A stretch of 64,000 nt of DNA from CAWDVK01 sp963805715 (lineage in GTDB: Bacteria > Actinomycetota > Actinomycetes > Streptosporangiales > Streptosporangiaceae), in contig CAWDVK010000008.1 in assembly GCA_963805715.1 (NCBI GenBank), forward strand, positions 186,001 to 250,000, read 5' to 3'. The notes under the pieces are model-generated. The model was given only the letters and a program-made list of their open reading frames with translations. It made no database searches and was not told the origin of the DNA. A program made the translations under genes and the position numbers. Within the stretch, counting starts at the first letter, position 1; each line of letters begins with the position of its first letter. Below are positions 1 to 8,984 of this stretch, piece by piece.

Positions 1-372
1 GCCAGCCCGGCCGTGTTCGACTGGGCCGCGGCCCGGGAGCACCTGGACCCGCAGCCGCAGGGCCAGGCCATTGAGCATGACCAGCCGGGTCGTCGGCCGG
101 GGTCGCTGGATCACCTGGCCCGGTACGTGGCCGGGCTGCAGCCAGGCAACCGCAACGACGGACTGTTCTGGGCCGCCTGCCGGGCTGCCGAGTCCGGCGA
201 CCGGGACGCCCTGGCGGCCATCGCGGAATCGGCGCGCGCGATCGGGCTGAGCGAGCGGGAGATCACCGCGTCGCTGCGATCTGCCGAGCGCACCGCCACC
301 AGTCAGCCCGGGCCGCCGGCGGAGCCGCGCCCTTTCGCCCGAGTGCCGAGCCGGCAGGCCGAGGCGGGCTGA
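1..372 (+). CDS. Replication protein C-terminus (primase/polymerase-like), partial at window edge
   Basis: The reading frame is open from base 1, so the gene starts outside the window. The visible C-terminal 123 residues contain LARYVAGLQPGNRNDG near residues 40-55 followed by WAACRAAE and two helical stretches ending in GLSEREITASLRSAERT. This pattern is typical of the C-terminal helical region of bifunctional primase/polymerase (prim-pol) replication proteins of actinomycete integrative elements. Its stop codon is followed one base later by the ATG of the next gene, so it heads or joins the operon that ends in the integrase. Assignment rests on family resemblance; the catalytic part is not visible, so a different replication-associated protein is possible. 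Confidence 0.5.
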   Translation, partial: ASPAVFDWAAAREHLDPQPQGQAIEHDQPGRRPGSLDHLARYVAGLQPGNRNDGLFWAACRAAESGDRDALAAIAESARAIGLSEREITASLRSAERTATSQPGPPAEPRPFARVPSRQAEAG

Positions 373-373
373 G

Positions 374-1279
374 ATGACGCCCGCACCTCAAGAAAGCCGC
401 CGCGACGTTACCGGCGTGATCTACCTGCTGCACTTCGACCGGCCGATCGGCAACACCCGTAGCAAGACCGGCTACGCCCAGCACTACACCGGATGGGCAT
501 CAGACCTGGTCACCCGGCTCGCGCAGCACATGTCCCGCAGCGACGCCAAGATCGTGCAGGCCTTCCGGCAGGCGGGTATCGGCTGGGAACTGGCCCGCAC
601 CTGGTCCGGCACCCGCGCCCGGGAGCGCCAGATCAAGGCTCAGGGCGGCGCCGCCCGGCACTGCCCCGTCTGCAAGGGCCAGCCACCGCAGGTCGCCGCT
701 ACGGCGATTGAGGCCAGTTACCGCGTAGCGGTCCCGGCGCCCCGCCAGGCCCCCGCCCCCGTGCCGCCAGTCCCGGAGCCGCCGCTGTGGGAATCCATCG
801 TCGCCCGCCTGGACACGGCTGAGGCGGCTGCCCTCCTGGCGGAGCTGGCCGCCGCCGAGCGGGCCGCATGGACCGCCGCCGGCCCGGACGCCGGGCCCGA
901 GTGCGAGCGCCGCCTTGACCTCGCCTGCGACGTGTCCCGCCTACGCGGCGAGGAGGCCAGCGCCGCCGAGCGCCTGGCCGAGGGCCGCGCCATCGCCGAA
1001 GCCGAGCAAGCCCCAGACCCCAACCCCCGAAGGAGCACCGACGTGGAACCGATCAGGACCACCGCCACGGCGCCCGAGGCAGCCGCGCTGCCGGACGGCA
1101 CCCCGCACCCCGACCCCTACCTGGCCGAGCGCGGCTGGCAGGCCCACGGTGGCGTGTACGTCAGCCGCGGTGCCGACCGCGGCCAGGACGTCACGGCCCG
1201 GCTGCTGGACATGCCCATCGGCGAGCGGGCCGCGATCCAGCACCGGGCCGCTGAGATCGAGCGAGAGGCAGGTGCGTGA
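374..1279 (+). CDS. GIY-YIG nuclease-like protein of the integrative element
   Basis: A 301-residue protein. Residues 12-100 read as a GIY-YIG-like domain: GVIYLLHF (14-21) takes the place of the GIY strand, HYTGW (37-41) the place of the YIG strand, and a helix with R48 and QH follows, then RERQIKAQGGAARHCPVC (83-100). The rest, from about residue 105, is Pro/Ala/Glu-rich and probably disordered or helical, with a short conserved-looking end (LAERGWQAHGGVYVSRG, from about 250). The ATG lies one base after the previous stop. GIY-YIG proteins cut DNA in repair, homing and phage defence; here the element context suggests DNA processing during transfer or replication, which is inference. The first motif Tyr is retained but the canonical GIY is only approximate, so activity is not certain. 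Confidence 0.6.
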   Translation: MTPAPQESRRDVTGVIYLLHFDRPIGNTRSKTGYAQHYTGWASDLVTRLAQHMSRSDAKIVQAFRQAGIGWELARTWSGTRARERQIKAQGGAARHCPVCKGQPPQVAATAIEASYRVAVPAPRQAPAPVPPVPEPPLWESIVARLDTAEAAALLAELAAAERAAWTAAGPDAGPECERRLDLACDVSRLRGEEASAAERLAEGRAIAEAEQAPDPNPRRSTDVEPIRTTATAPEAAALPDGTPHPDPYLAERGWQAHGGVYVSRGADRGQDVTARLLDMPIGERAAIQHRAAEIEREAGA

Positions 1280-1923
1280 TGAGCTGGCTGCGCTACGAGT
1301 TGACCCCCGAGGACGCGGCGACCTGGACCGCGATGGACGCCAGCTACGCCCGGTACCAGGCCGTAGAGCCGCCCGCCGACGCTGCCGACGGCCGGCTCTA
1401 CGCCGAATGGGCCGACCTGGACGCCGAAGCCGAGGCCGAGCGGGCCCATGCCGAGCGGGCCCATGCCGAGCGGGTGGCCGGGCGGCCGATGACCTGTCCC
1501 GAGTGCGGCGAGGACGCCCGCGAGCAACCGCCCGCAGACCTGGTGAACTGGCAGGCCCACGGGATCGCCGAGCCGGGCTGGTCGCACCGCGACAGCAGCG
1601 CGCTGTGCCCCGTCCTCGGGCCATCCGGCGGCTACCAGCCCGCCCAGCCGCAGGCCGCCCAGCCAAGGCCAGAACCCGACGCCGGCGTCGCCCGGCTGGA
1701 CCCGCCCGCCACCTTGCAGGTTGCCCGCGACATCCGGCAAGCGCAGACCCGCAGCCACCTGACCCGCCAAGCCCAGCAGGAGCAGCCCGGCGCGATACCC
1801 CGCCAGTACATGGCAGCAGCCATCCGCCGCCTGGATGTCACCGGCCCTGGACCGGTCCTGCGCGGCCGCGACGCAGCCGCGGACACCACGGCTCGGCAGC
1901 CCGAGCGGGAGGCAGGCGAATGA
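1279..1923 (+). CDS. Hypothetical element protein with a CPECG motif
   Basis: About 214 residues; the ATG at 1279 overlaps the previous stop (ATGA), and an in-frame GTG at 1276 is an alternative start. I do not recognise a family. The N-terminal third is acidic and helical with an internal tandem repeat (AERAH units, from 15-bp DNA repeats at 1435-1475). The middle has MTCPECGED, with a further Cys about 35 residues later (ALCPV), which could be a small zinc-binding site. The C-terminal half is Gln/Arg/Pro-rich. It is translationally coupled on both sides, so it belongs to the element operon. Function unknown. Confidence 0.5.
   Translation: MSWLRYELTPEDAATWTAMDASYARYQAVEPPADAADGRLYAEWADLDAEAEAERAHAERAHAERVAGRPMTCPECGEDAREQPPADLVNWQAHGIAEPGWSHRDSSALCPVLGPSGGYQPAQPQAAQPRPEPDAGVARLDPPATLQVARDIRQAQTRSHLTRQAQQEQPGAIPRQYMAAAIRRLDVTGPGPVLRGRDAAADTTARQPEREAGE
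1435..1475 (+). repeat. 15-bp tandem repeat inside an element gene
   Basis: The unit GCCGAGCGGGCCCAT occurs twice in full (1435-1449, 1450-1464) and a third time partly. It encodes the Ala-Glu-Arg-Ala-His repeat of the surrounding protein and keeps the reading frame. Confidence 0.8.
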
Positions 1924-2327
1924 TCCCCGCCGACCCGCAAGCAGCCCGGCCCGAGCCCGGAACGCTGGCCGACCTGGCCGCCGAGTCCATCCGGACGCTC
2001 AACCACCTGACGCCCGAAGCCCTGGAGTATCCCGGTGACCTGTACGCGGTCATCGCCAGCCTCAAACTGCTCGCCCAGCGACTGCCCCAGCTGCTCGGCC
2101 AGCTGTCGGGCTGGCTCGACCACCAGCACACTGCCGGCCGCATCGCCCACGACACCCGGCAGGACGCCGAGCCCTACGTCCAGGACGTCACCAGCTCGCT
2201 CGCGCAGGCAGCCGCGGACGCAGCTGCCCTCGCCGACGCCCTGAACGTGGCGCACAACGCGTGCTCCGGGCTCAAAGCCGCCGACCCGCCCGCCGAAGGC
2301 ACCGCCGGAACGGAGGACAGATCATGA
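1920..2327 (+). CDS. Hypothetical helical protein of the integrative element
   Basis: 135 residues starting at ATG 1920, which overlaps the previous stop codon. The frame remains open far upstream, but the upstream part is only the shadow of the two preceding genes. The protein is almost wholly helical, with the stretch LKLLAQRLPQLLGQLSGWLD near residues 48-67 and an Ala/Leu-rich C-terminal helix. Similar short proteins with a leucine-rich RLPQLLGQL core are common in actinomycete integrative elements and plasmids, but no biochemical role is known to me. It overlaps the following gene by ATGA. Confidence 0.55.
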   Translation: MIPADPQAARPEPGTLADLAAESIRTLNHLTPEALEYPGDLYAVIASLKLLAQRLPQLLGQLSGWLDHQHTAGRIAHDTRQDAEPYVQDVTSSLAQAAADAAALADALNVAHNACSGLKAADPPAEGTAGTEDRS

Positions 2328-2773
2328 GCCAGCGGCCGCACAACGCGACAGCCGCGCGGCCCGCGGGCCATGACGGGACCCCGGCGGAAATCGGAGCAGA
2401 TCAGGCCACAGCCGCACTCGCTCCTGTTGCGGGCGAGCGGGATGCCGGGCAGTCGCCGGCGGCGCCCGGAACGCAGCATTCCGATCCGGTGCTTGCGGCC
2501 CGCGGAGGGCTGACATGCGAGCACGGCCACGGCATCTACATCCGCCGCGACCCCCAGCTCAGCGCCGACCGCGAAGCAGGCTGCATGACCACCGGAGTCA
2601 TCTGCACCGCCGACCCCGCCTGCCGCCACCCCGCCCACGTGGAGACCGGAATCTGCTCCCACCACCGCCGCGCTCAGCGCCATGCCCAGATGCAGCGGTC
2701 ACCGTCACTGACCATCCGCATCCTCGGCCGAGCCCTGGAACATCGCCGCGAACAGGAACGGGAGGCCGGCTGA
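2324..2773 (+). CDS. Hypothetical Cys/His-containing element protein
   Basis: 149 residues, ATG at 2324 overlapping the previous stop. The first 60 residues are low-complexity Ala/Pro/Gly. From about residue 62 a Cys/His-rich region begins (LTCEHGHGIYIRRD, then VICTADPACRHPAH and ICSHHRRAQRH). The spacing of Cys and His could bind a metal, but I cannot match it to a named finger. The C-terminus is a basic, Glu/Arg-rich helix. Position inside the tightly coupled operon makes it a real gene; its role is unknown. Confidence 0.5.
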   Translation: MSQRPHNATAARPAGHDGTPAEIGADQATAALAPVAGERDAGQSPAAPGTQHSDPVLAARGGLTCEHGHGIYIRRDPQLSADREAGCMTTGVICTADPACRHPAHVETGICSHHRRAQRHAQMQRSPSLTIRILGRALEHRREQEREAG

Positions 2774-2774
2774 T

Positions 2775-3329
2775 ATGCACACCCCAGCCGCCAGCCACGG
2801 TGGCTGCGGGCCGACTGGCATTGGCGCGCAGCGGCGCCTCCGCGCCCTCATGGCCCGAGCCTGGAGCCCCGAAGCCATCGAGCACGCCGCGGGCCTGCCC
2901 GCCGCCGATGTGCGGCGCGCCCTGGCCGACCGGCGGCGCGTCAGCCCCGAACTGGCCTGCGCCGTCGCCCGTGTCTACGACCAGCTCTGGGATACCCGCC
3001 CGCCCTGCAGGACTCATGCGGAGCGAGCAGCCGCGGACGCCCATCGCGAACACGCCGAATGGTGCGGCTGGCCTCCGCCCATGGCCTATGACGACGACAC
3101 CATCGACCATCCCGACGGCGACCCCGCACCTGGCTGGAAGCGAACCGGGCGCACCACCATCCCCGCTGCCGACCTCGCCGAAGACGCCCGCTGGGTCCGT
3201 GAGTACGGCGGATACCGTCACGCCACTCCCGCCGAGGTCGCCGTGCGGCTCGGCGTCAGCAGAGCGGTGCTCGGCAAGGCCCTGCAGCGAGCCGCCCGAG
3301 CCAACCGGGAAGGACGCGAGGCGGGATGA
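2775..3329 (+). CDS. Helix-turn-helix element protein of unknown function
   Basis: 184 residues. Two regions look like DNA-binding helices: residues 20-65 (a helix-turn-helix with SPEAIEHAAGLPAADVRRALADRRRVSPEL, typical of transcription-factor-like proteins of integrative elements) and residues 150-175 (TPAEVAVRLGVSRAVLGKALQRAARA). Between them lies an acidic linker with DDDTIDHPDGDP, a motif pattern seen in phage and element HTH proteins of actinobacteria. The ATG follows the previous stop by one base and its stop overlaps the excisionase start. It may regulate excision or replication; this is inferred from position only. Confidence 0.6.
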   Translation: MHTPAASHGGCGPTGIGAQRRLRALMARAWSPEAIEHAAGLPAADVRRALADRRRVSPELACAVARVYDQLWDTRPPCRTHAERAAADAHREHAEWCGWPPPMAYDDDTIDHPDGDPAPGWKRTGRTTIPAADLAEDARWVREYGGYRHATPAEVAVRLGVSRAVLGKALQRAARANREGREAG

Positions 3330-3523
3330 CGACGCTCCGAGGAGCAGAGGAGAAGCTCACCATCGTCGAGGTCTGCGCCGAGCTCAAGATCTCCCGCTCG
3401 ACCTTCTACGACTGGCGCGCCAAGCGGCGCGGCCCGCGCTGCATCACGCTGCCCAACGGCAGCCTCCGGATCCGCCGCCGCGACCTGGACCGCTGGCTCG
3501 GCACCCGCGAAGACGCCGCCTGA
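3326..3523 (+). CDS. Excisionase / helix-turn-helix protein (Xis-like)
   Basis: 65 residues with a MerR/BldC-type winged helix: LTIVEVCAELKISRSTFYDWR (11-31) forms the helix-turn-helix and LPNGSLRIRRRDLDRWL (42-58) the wing and last helix. This is the standard small excisionase fold placed directly upstream of integrases in actinomycete elements. The gene overlaps the upstream gene by ATGA and its TGA overlaps the integrase ATG, so xis and int are translationally coupled. Expected role: bend DNA at the attachment site and drive the recombinase towards excision. Confidence 0.8.
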   Translation: MTTLRGAEEKLTIVEVCAELKISRSTFYDWRAKRRGPRCITLPNGSLRIRRRDLDRWLGTREDAA

Positions 3524-4926
3524 TGGACACCACCTACGACGTCCGTGTCTATAAGACCGAGGTCTACCGCGGCACCCGGGTGTCCAGCCACAAGGTCCGC
3601 TGGAAGACCGGGTCGCGAACCTGGAAGCGGCCGTTCCGCAATGCCGCCCAGGCCGAGGTCTTCCGCGCCGAGTTGCTGGCTGCCGCGCGCAAGGGAGAAG
3701 CCTTCAACCTGGCCAACGGCGAACCAGTGTCATGGCAGCGCGACGAGCCCGGCACGAGCTGGTACGAGTTCGCGTGCACCTACGTGGACATGAAGTGGAA
3801 AACGGCGTCGGCCAAATACCGCCGCGTAATCGCCCAGGCCCTCGCGGCAGCTACCACGGCCGTCCTGGCAGACAGCTACGACAAGCCGGACGACGCCGAT
3901 CTGCGCGGAGCACTGGTGAACTGGGGCTATAACTCAAAGCAACGAGCCAGCGCGCCGACAGAGATCGCGGACATCCTCCGATGGCTGGTCCGCAACACCC
4001 GGCCAGTGTCCGACCTCGCCGATTCGGCTCTCTGCCGGCAAGTGCTCACCGCCGCAACGTCCCGACTGGACGGCAAACGCGCGGCCGCGACGTCGGTCCG
4101 CCGCAACCGCGCAGTCTTGTTCAACGCCCTTGAGCATGCAGTGGAACTCAAGCTTCTGAACGACAATCCCGTCGCGAACCTGAAATGGCGGGCGCCCAGC
4201 GCGACACAAACCGTGGACCGCCGCGTCGTGGTCAACCCAGCCCAGGCCCGGCTGCTGCTCGCGGCCGTCGAGTCGCAGCTGCCCAGCGGGCCGCGGCTGG
4301 TGGCCTTCTTCGGCCTGCTTTACTACAGCGGACTGCGGCCCGAGGAAGCCGTCGGCCTTCGGTGCGGCGACGTGATCCTGCCGGACGCGACGAGCGCTGA
4401 GCGAACCGGGCAATCAGCCGAGCCCAGAGAATCATGGAGCGAAGTCCATCTCAGACGCACGAGGCCCGACGCTGGCGGCCAGTGGACCGACGACGGGGCC
4501 AGCCGGGACCGTCGCGGTCTGAAGCACCGAGCCGAAGGCGAGACGCGCACAGTCCCGTGCCCCCCGGCGCTGACGAAGCTGCTGCGCCGGCACCTGGCGG
4601 AGTTCGGCGGGCACGCCGCTGCGCCGTTGTTTCGCGGGGTGCAGGGCAGGCCGCTTGCCACGATCACATACCGGCGCGTCTGGGACAAAGCTCGGCTCAC
4701 GGCCCTGTCGGCCGAGCAGTACCAATCCTCGCTGGCCCGGCGCCCCTATGACCTGCGACATGCATGCCTTTCGACCTGGCTCAACGGGGGAGTGGCCCCC
4801 ACCCAAGTTGCTCAGTGGGCTGGCCACAGCGTCGAGGTCCTGCTCCGGGTCTATGCCAAATGCCTCGACGGCCAGCAGGACATCGCCAAGCGCCGCATTG
4901 AGGTCGCGCTGGACACCTCGCGGTGA
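3523..4926 (+). CDS. int: Site-specific tyrosine integrase
   Basis: 467 residues. An N-terminal arm-binding region (1-75) and a SAM-like core-binding region (75-225) precede a catalytic domain (about 235-460). The visible catalytic set is R272 in YSGLRPEEA, a Lys in RRGLKHR (334), R412 in a YDLRHA box where the usual first His is Tyr409, H435 in AGHS, and the nucleophile Y444 in LRVYAK. Length and order fit the pSAM2-type integrases. The ATG overlaps the xis stop. The enzyme would join the element to its chromosomal att site, usually a tRNA 3' end close to int, yet no tRNA-like sequence was seen within 350 bp downstream. A role on the other, integrase-less element near 28-33 kb is possible but unproven. 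Confidence 0.92.
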   Translation: MDTTYDVRVYKTEVYRGTRVSSHKVRWKTGSRTWKRPFRNAAQAEVFRAELLAAARKGEAFNLANGEPVSWQRDEPGTSWYEFACTYVDMKWKTASAKYRRVIAQALAAATTAVLADSYDKPDDADLRGALVNWGYNSKQRASAPTEIADILRWLVRNTRPVSDLADSALCRQVLTAATSRLDGKRAAATSVRRNRAVLFNALEHAVELKLLNDNPVANLKWRAPSATQTVDRRVVVNPAQARLLLAAVESQLPSGPRLVAFFGLLYYSGLRPEEAVGLRCGDVILPDATSAERTGQSAEPRESWSEVHLRRTRPDAGGQWTDDGASRDRRGLKHRAEGETRTVPCPPALTKLLRRHLAEFGGHAAAPLFRGVQGRPLATITYRRVWDKARLTALSAEQYQSSLARRPYDLRHACLSTWLNGGVAPTQVAQWAGHSVEVLLRVYAKCLDGQQDIAKRRIEVALDTSR

Positions 4927-5273
4927 CCGAATCACACTCGAAATGCGTGGCCGATCGTACACGGATTACTGCGGAGCGTGAATTCTCCGTTGCGCAGACG
5001 GCGGCTCAGTGCGCGCGACCGCGAGCCACGTGTCCACCGGGCGAGATACTCGGTGGTGTGGGCATGGTCATCTCCTGCCTGCGCAGGTCTGTATTGACCA
5101 AAAGGGTGTTCTTGACGCCAAGGCGTTCTTGCCCAATTTAGACCATTACACGTAGCAAAGACTAGTAATGGCCCGAATTTCTCTAACATATTTACAGACG
5201 GCCCTTTACATGAGACGTTGCATGCAACGATGGCAGTTCGGGCTGCTTACTGGCGTGCTATCTGGGGGGGCTC
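4927..5273. other. Intergenic stretch downstream of the integrase
   Basis: 347 bp without a supported gene. It should contain the element's right attachment site, but I found no tRNA gene or tRNA 3' fragment. It is less GC-rich towards its right end (runs such as AATTTAGACCATTACACG near 5136-5153), unlike the flanking coding DNA. Confidence 0.5.
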
Positions 5274-8200
5274 GTGGTAAAGGGAATCGCGCCGATGCTC
5301 GTCAAGAGGAAGCCGTCGTGGACCAGGCGTCACGTCAGCCAGTTGATGCGCGTCCCCGCGGGCGCGGTGGCGTCAGCCGTGGCTCGCTTCGCCTGGTCGG
5401 CGGGTATGGCACCGGCGGCCAGTGCTAAAGGGCTGGCGATTCGGCGGCATTCTTTAATAGTGGCGGCCGCCGTGGCGCTGGCGTTGCCGGTGACGTCCGC
5501 TTTCAGCCCGCCCCCGGGCAGGTCGGCTGCAGGACTTGCGACGCGCCAGGCCATCAGGGCCAGCGTGGCGGGGACAGCGCACCCGGCCGCTGTCCCTGCG
5601 GCCTTGCAGGCGGTGCTCGATAGGAAGCTGCGCTCGCAGCCAGTCACCATGCCGGGCGGGCTGACGATGTCCTGGGGGACTCGCGGCTCGGTCAGCATCC
5701 GCACCGCGCGCGGTGCTCGTCTCGGGCTGCGGCCGCTGTCGCTTGGCGGCTCATCCCGGGCGTTCTCGCCGGGACCCTTTGTGTTCGGCCGCAAGAGCGT
5801 GACCGAGCGCCTCGGCCTGGGGGTCACTGCCTGGTACAAGACGGCGGCTAGCGGGCTTGAGCAGGGCTTCACTGTGTCACGCCGCCCGGCAGGGACTGGC
5901 AGCCGCTTCTCGATCGTGCTGGCCGCGACCTCGCGTGTCCGCTCCTATAGTGCTGAAAGCGTGGTGCTGTCCGGGCGTGATGGCCCTGTCCTCACTTACG
6001 GCGGCCTTAGTGTCACCGACGCCGCGGGCCGGCCTGTGCCTGCCCGCCTTGCCGCTGGCAGCGGCCAGGTGAGAATCGTCGTGGACGATGCGCATGCTTC
6101 TTTTCCGCTGACCGTTGACCCGTACATCGTCCCGGCGTCCACACCGTCGGCTGTCATTAACGGAGTCGAAGGCTCGTACGAGCAACTTGGCTACTCTGCC
6201 GCGTTGTCGGCAGACGGCCAAACCGCGCTGGTCGGCGTCCGGGATGCGAATAATGGCGACGGCGGCGCCTACTTGTATGTCGAATCCGGCGGAACCTGGC
6301 CGGCGACGCCCACGGCCGCCTTCACCGCGCCGGCGGGCTCGAGTGATTTCCTCGGTGCCTCGGTAGCGCTATCGGCCGACGGGAATACGGCCCTGGTCGG
6401 AGGGGGACTGCCGGGCGACTCGATCCCCAACGTCGCCTACCTCTACACTGCAGCTTCGGGCTGGTCGAACACGCCTGCCGCCATGTACTCCTACCCGCTG
6501 TCCAGTTCCGGGCCGGTAGCCGTGGCGCTATCGGGTGACGGCCAGAACGCCCTGATAGGCGTGCAATATGCGAATGGCAGCCTCGGGGCGGCATTTCTGT
6601 ACACAGAGTCCGCAGGCACCTGGCCAGCCACGCCGACGATGACCTTCCCCGGGCTAGATCCGTATTTCGGCGCTTCAGTAGCGCTGTCAGCCGACGGTAG
6701 CACCGTCTTGGTCGGCGATATTGGCTCGGGCAATTCAGGCACCGCTTACTTGTATACCGATTCCAGCGGTGCCTGGTCAGCAACCCCGGAGGCGGCGTTC
6801 ACATCATCGACCTGGTCCTTCGGTTACTCAGTGGCACTGTCGGGCGACGGACAGACCGCTTTCATCGGCGCACCCTTTGCCGACATCAACAACGACGGCT
6901 ACGCCGGCGCAGCTTACCTGTACACCGCGGCCCCAGGCTGGTCGAACACTCCGGCGATGACCTTCCTGCCGACCGGGGGCCCGGAACAGCAGTTCGGCAC
7001 ATCCGTAGCCCTGTCGGACAACGGCCAGGTCGCGCTCATCGGCGACCCTGGGGCTCTGGAAGACATCGGCGCCGGGTACCTGTACACCGCCTCCCCTGGC
7101 TGGTCAAGCACCCCGGCGGCCACCTTCGCCGGCGTGGGAGAAGGCTACGGCTACGCCGTAGCCATCTCCGGCGACGGGGAGACGGCGCTAGTTGGCGCCT
7201 ACGCTCTAGGCGGCGGGGCGGCATACGTATATACGCCGCCATCGCTGGCCTCCACGACAACATCGGTGTCGTCATCGGAGAATCCGTCGATGGTCGGGGA
7301 TGCGGTGACGTATACGGCGACGGTGAGCGGGCCATCAGGAACCTTGCCATCGAGCGGAGAAACTGTAGCGTTCGATGACGCCGGCTCGCCGATCTCCGGG
7401 TGCGGCTCGCTGGCACTAGCCACCAGTGCCCCCTACACGGCCGCGTGCACGGTCACCTACACCGCCACTGCGGGGTCGCCGCACTCGATCACCGCCGCCT
7501 ACGGCGGTGACTCGGCCTACGCCCCCTCGACATCATCAGCACTGATCCAGACCGTGAACCCGGCCGTGCCGGGCCAGCCGACCGGCGTCAGCGCCACGGC
7601 GGGCAATGGCTCGGCGACGGTCTCGTTCAGCCCGCCCTCCTCTAACGGCGGCTCGCCGATCACCTCCTACACGGTCACGGCGTCGGATGTGACGAACCCG
7701 GCGAACGGCGGCCAGACCGCCACCGGGCCGGCAGCCCGCTGACCGTGACCGGGCTGGCCGGCGGCGATGCCTACACCTTCACGGTCACCGCGACCAGCGC
7801 AGCGGGCACCTCGCAGCCATCGCAGCCATCGAACGTGGTCACGGTCGAGGAGTCGCCGGCTATCACCAGCCCCACCTCGGCGTCGACCGGGATGCGCGAA
7901 CCATTCAGCTTCACAGTCACCACCACCGGAGTCCCCACCGCCGCGATCACCGAGACTGGCGCCCTGCCAACGGGCGTGACCCTGGCCGACAACGGCGACG
8001 GAACCGCCACCCTGGGCGGGACCGCCCCCGCCGGGTCGGCGGGCAGCTACCCGATCACCATCACCGCCTCCAACGGCGCAGGCAGCCCCGCCAGCCAGGC
8101 CTTCACCCTGACCGTCACCACCGCGACCTCGAAGCCCGCGATCACCAGCAGCGCCGCGGACACCGCGACCTTCGGGGTGCCGTTCAGCTTCACCATCACC

Positions 8201-8923
8201 ACCACCGGCTACCCCGTACCGAAGATCACCAGAACCGGCGCCCTGCCCGCCGGCGTGACGTTCACCGATAACGGCGACGGCACCGCCACGATCTCCGGAA
8301 CCCCCGCAAAAGCAGCCGTCGGCGCCTACCCGCTAACCCTCACTGCCAAGAGCACCGCCGGCACCGCCACCCAGACCCTCACCCTAACGATCACCAAATC
8401 CCCGGTGATCAAGAAAATCCCCAGCACCACCGGCCAGGTCGGCACCGCACTGCACCTGGCCATCACCGCCAGCGGAGACACCACCCCCGCCATTGCCGAA
8501 TCCGGCACACTGCCGGCCGGGCTGAGCTTCACCGACAACGGCAACGGCACCGCCGCCATCACTGGCACTCCCGCCGCCGGCAGCGGCGGCAGCTACCCCC
8601 TCACCATCACCGCCACCAACCAGCTCGGCACCGCCACCCAGACCTTCACCCTGACCATCGACCAAAGACCCGCCATCACCAGCGCCGCCACCGCGGCCGC
8701 CGCAACCGGATCGTCGTTCTCCTTCCCGGTCACCGCCACCGGCTACCCCGCACCCAAGATCACCGAAACCGGGAAGCTCCCCGCAGGAATCACCTTCAAA
8801 GCAGCCACCGCAACCTTCACCGGCACCCCCAAGACCGGCACCGGCGGCACCTACCCGATCGCCATCACCGCCACCAACAAAACCGGAACCACCACCCAGA
8901 ACTTCACCCTCACTATCTCCTGA
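5274..8923 (+). pseudogene. Large secreted beta-propeller/Ig-domain surface protein, split by a frameshift
   Basis: A signal-like stretch (LIVAAAVALALPVTSAFS) follows a basic N-terminus; start GTG 5274 sits behind a GGGGGG run, and ATG 5406 is an alternative. Around nt 6140-7240 about seven repeats of the form SVALSADGQTALVG...AYLYT match FG-GAP/integrin-type propeller blades. An Ig-like domain (about 7240-7560) and a fibronectin type III domain follow. In the latter the frame breaks: it ends at TGA 7740-7742 after GPAAR, while the next frame continues the same FnIII strand as GSPLTVTGLAGG, so about one base is missing near 7728. The second part (to 8923) has four Ig-like (He_PIG-type) repeats with TGALPAGVT-like motifs. 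No sortase signal or C-terminal membrane helix is visible. Either a genuine inactivating frameshift or an assembly error in a repetitive gene. Likely role: secreted or wall-associated adhesin. Confidence 0.75.
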
Positions 8924-8984
8924 AGCAACCACCAAAGATCGACCCTGCGGCATTCAGAGGCTCTGGCGGGCGAGCTTGTAACCT

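Larger units (their letters stand above)
1..4926 (+). mobile_element. Right-hand part of an AICE-like integrative element (partial)
   Basis: Eight genes on one strand, almost all joined by ATGA-type overlaps or 1-2 nt gaps, run from a replication-protein C-terminus to excisionase and tyrosine integrase. The order rep ... xis-int at one end is the known layout of actinomycete integrative and conjugative elements such as pSAM2. The left end lies outside the window. No tRNA or obvious att core was recognised to the right of the integrase, so the right boundary is placed only at the integrase stop and is uncertain by some hundred bases. Confidence 0.7.

Noticed and set aside
915..1919. Upstream extension of the gene at 1920-2327
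   Set aside because: The frame is open to 915 but overlaps two better-supported genes and codes for Arg/Pro-rich sequence; the ATGA-coupled start at 1920 is preferred.
2515..3522. Upstream extension of the integrase
   Set aside because: Same reason: the extension is Pro/Arg/His-rich and lies over the HTH and xis genes; ATG 3523 overlaps the xis stop as expected.
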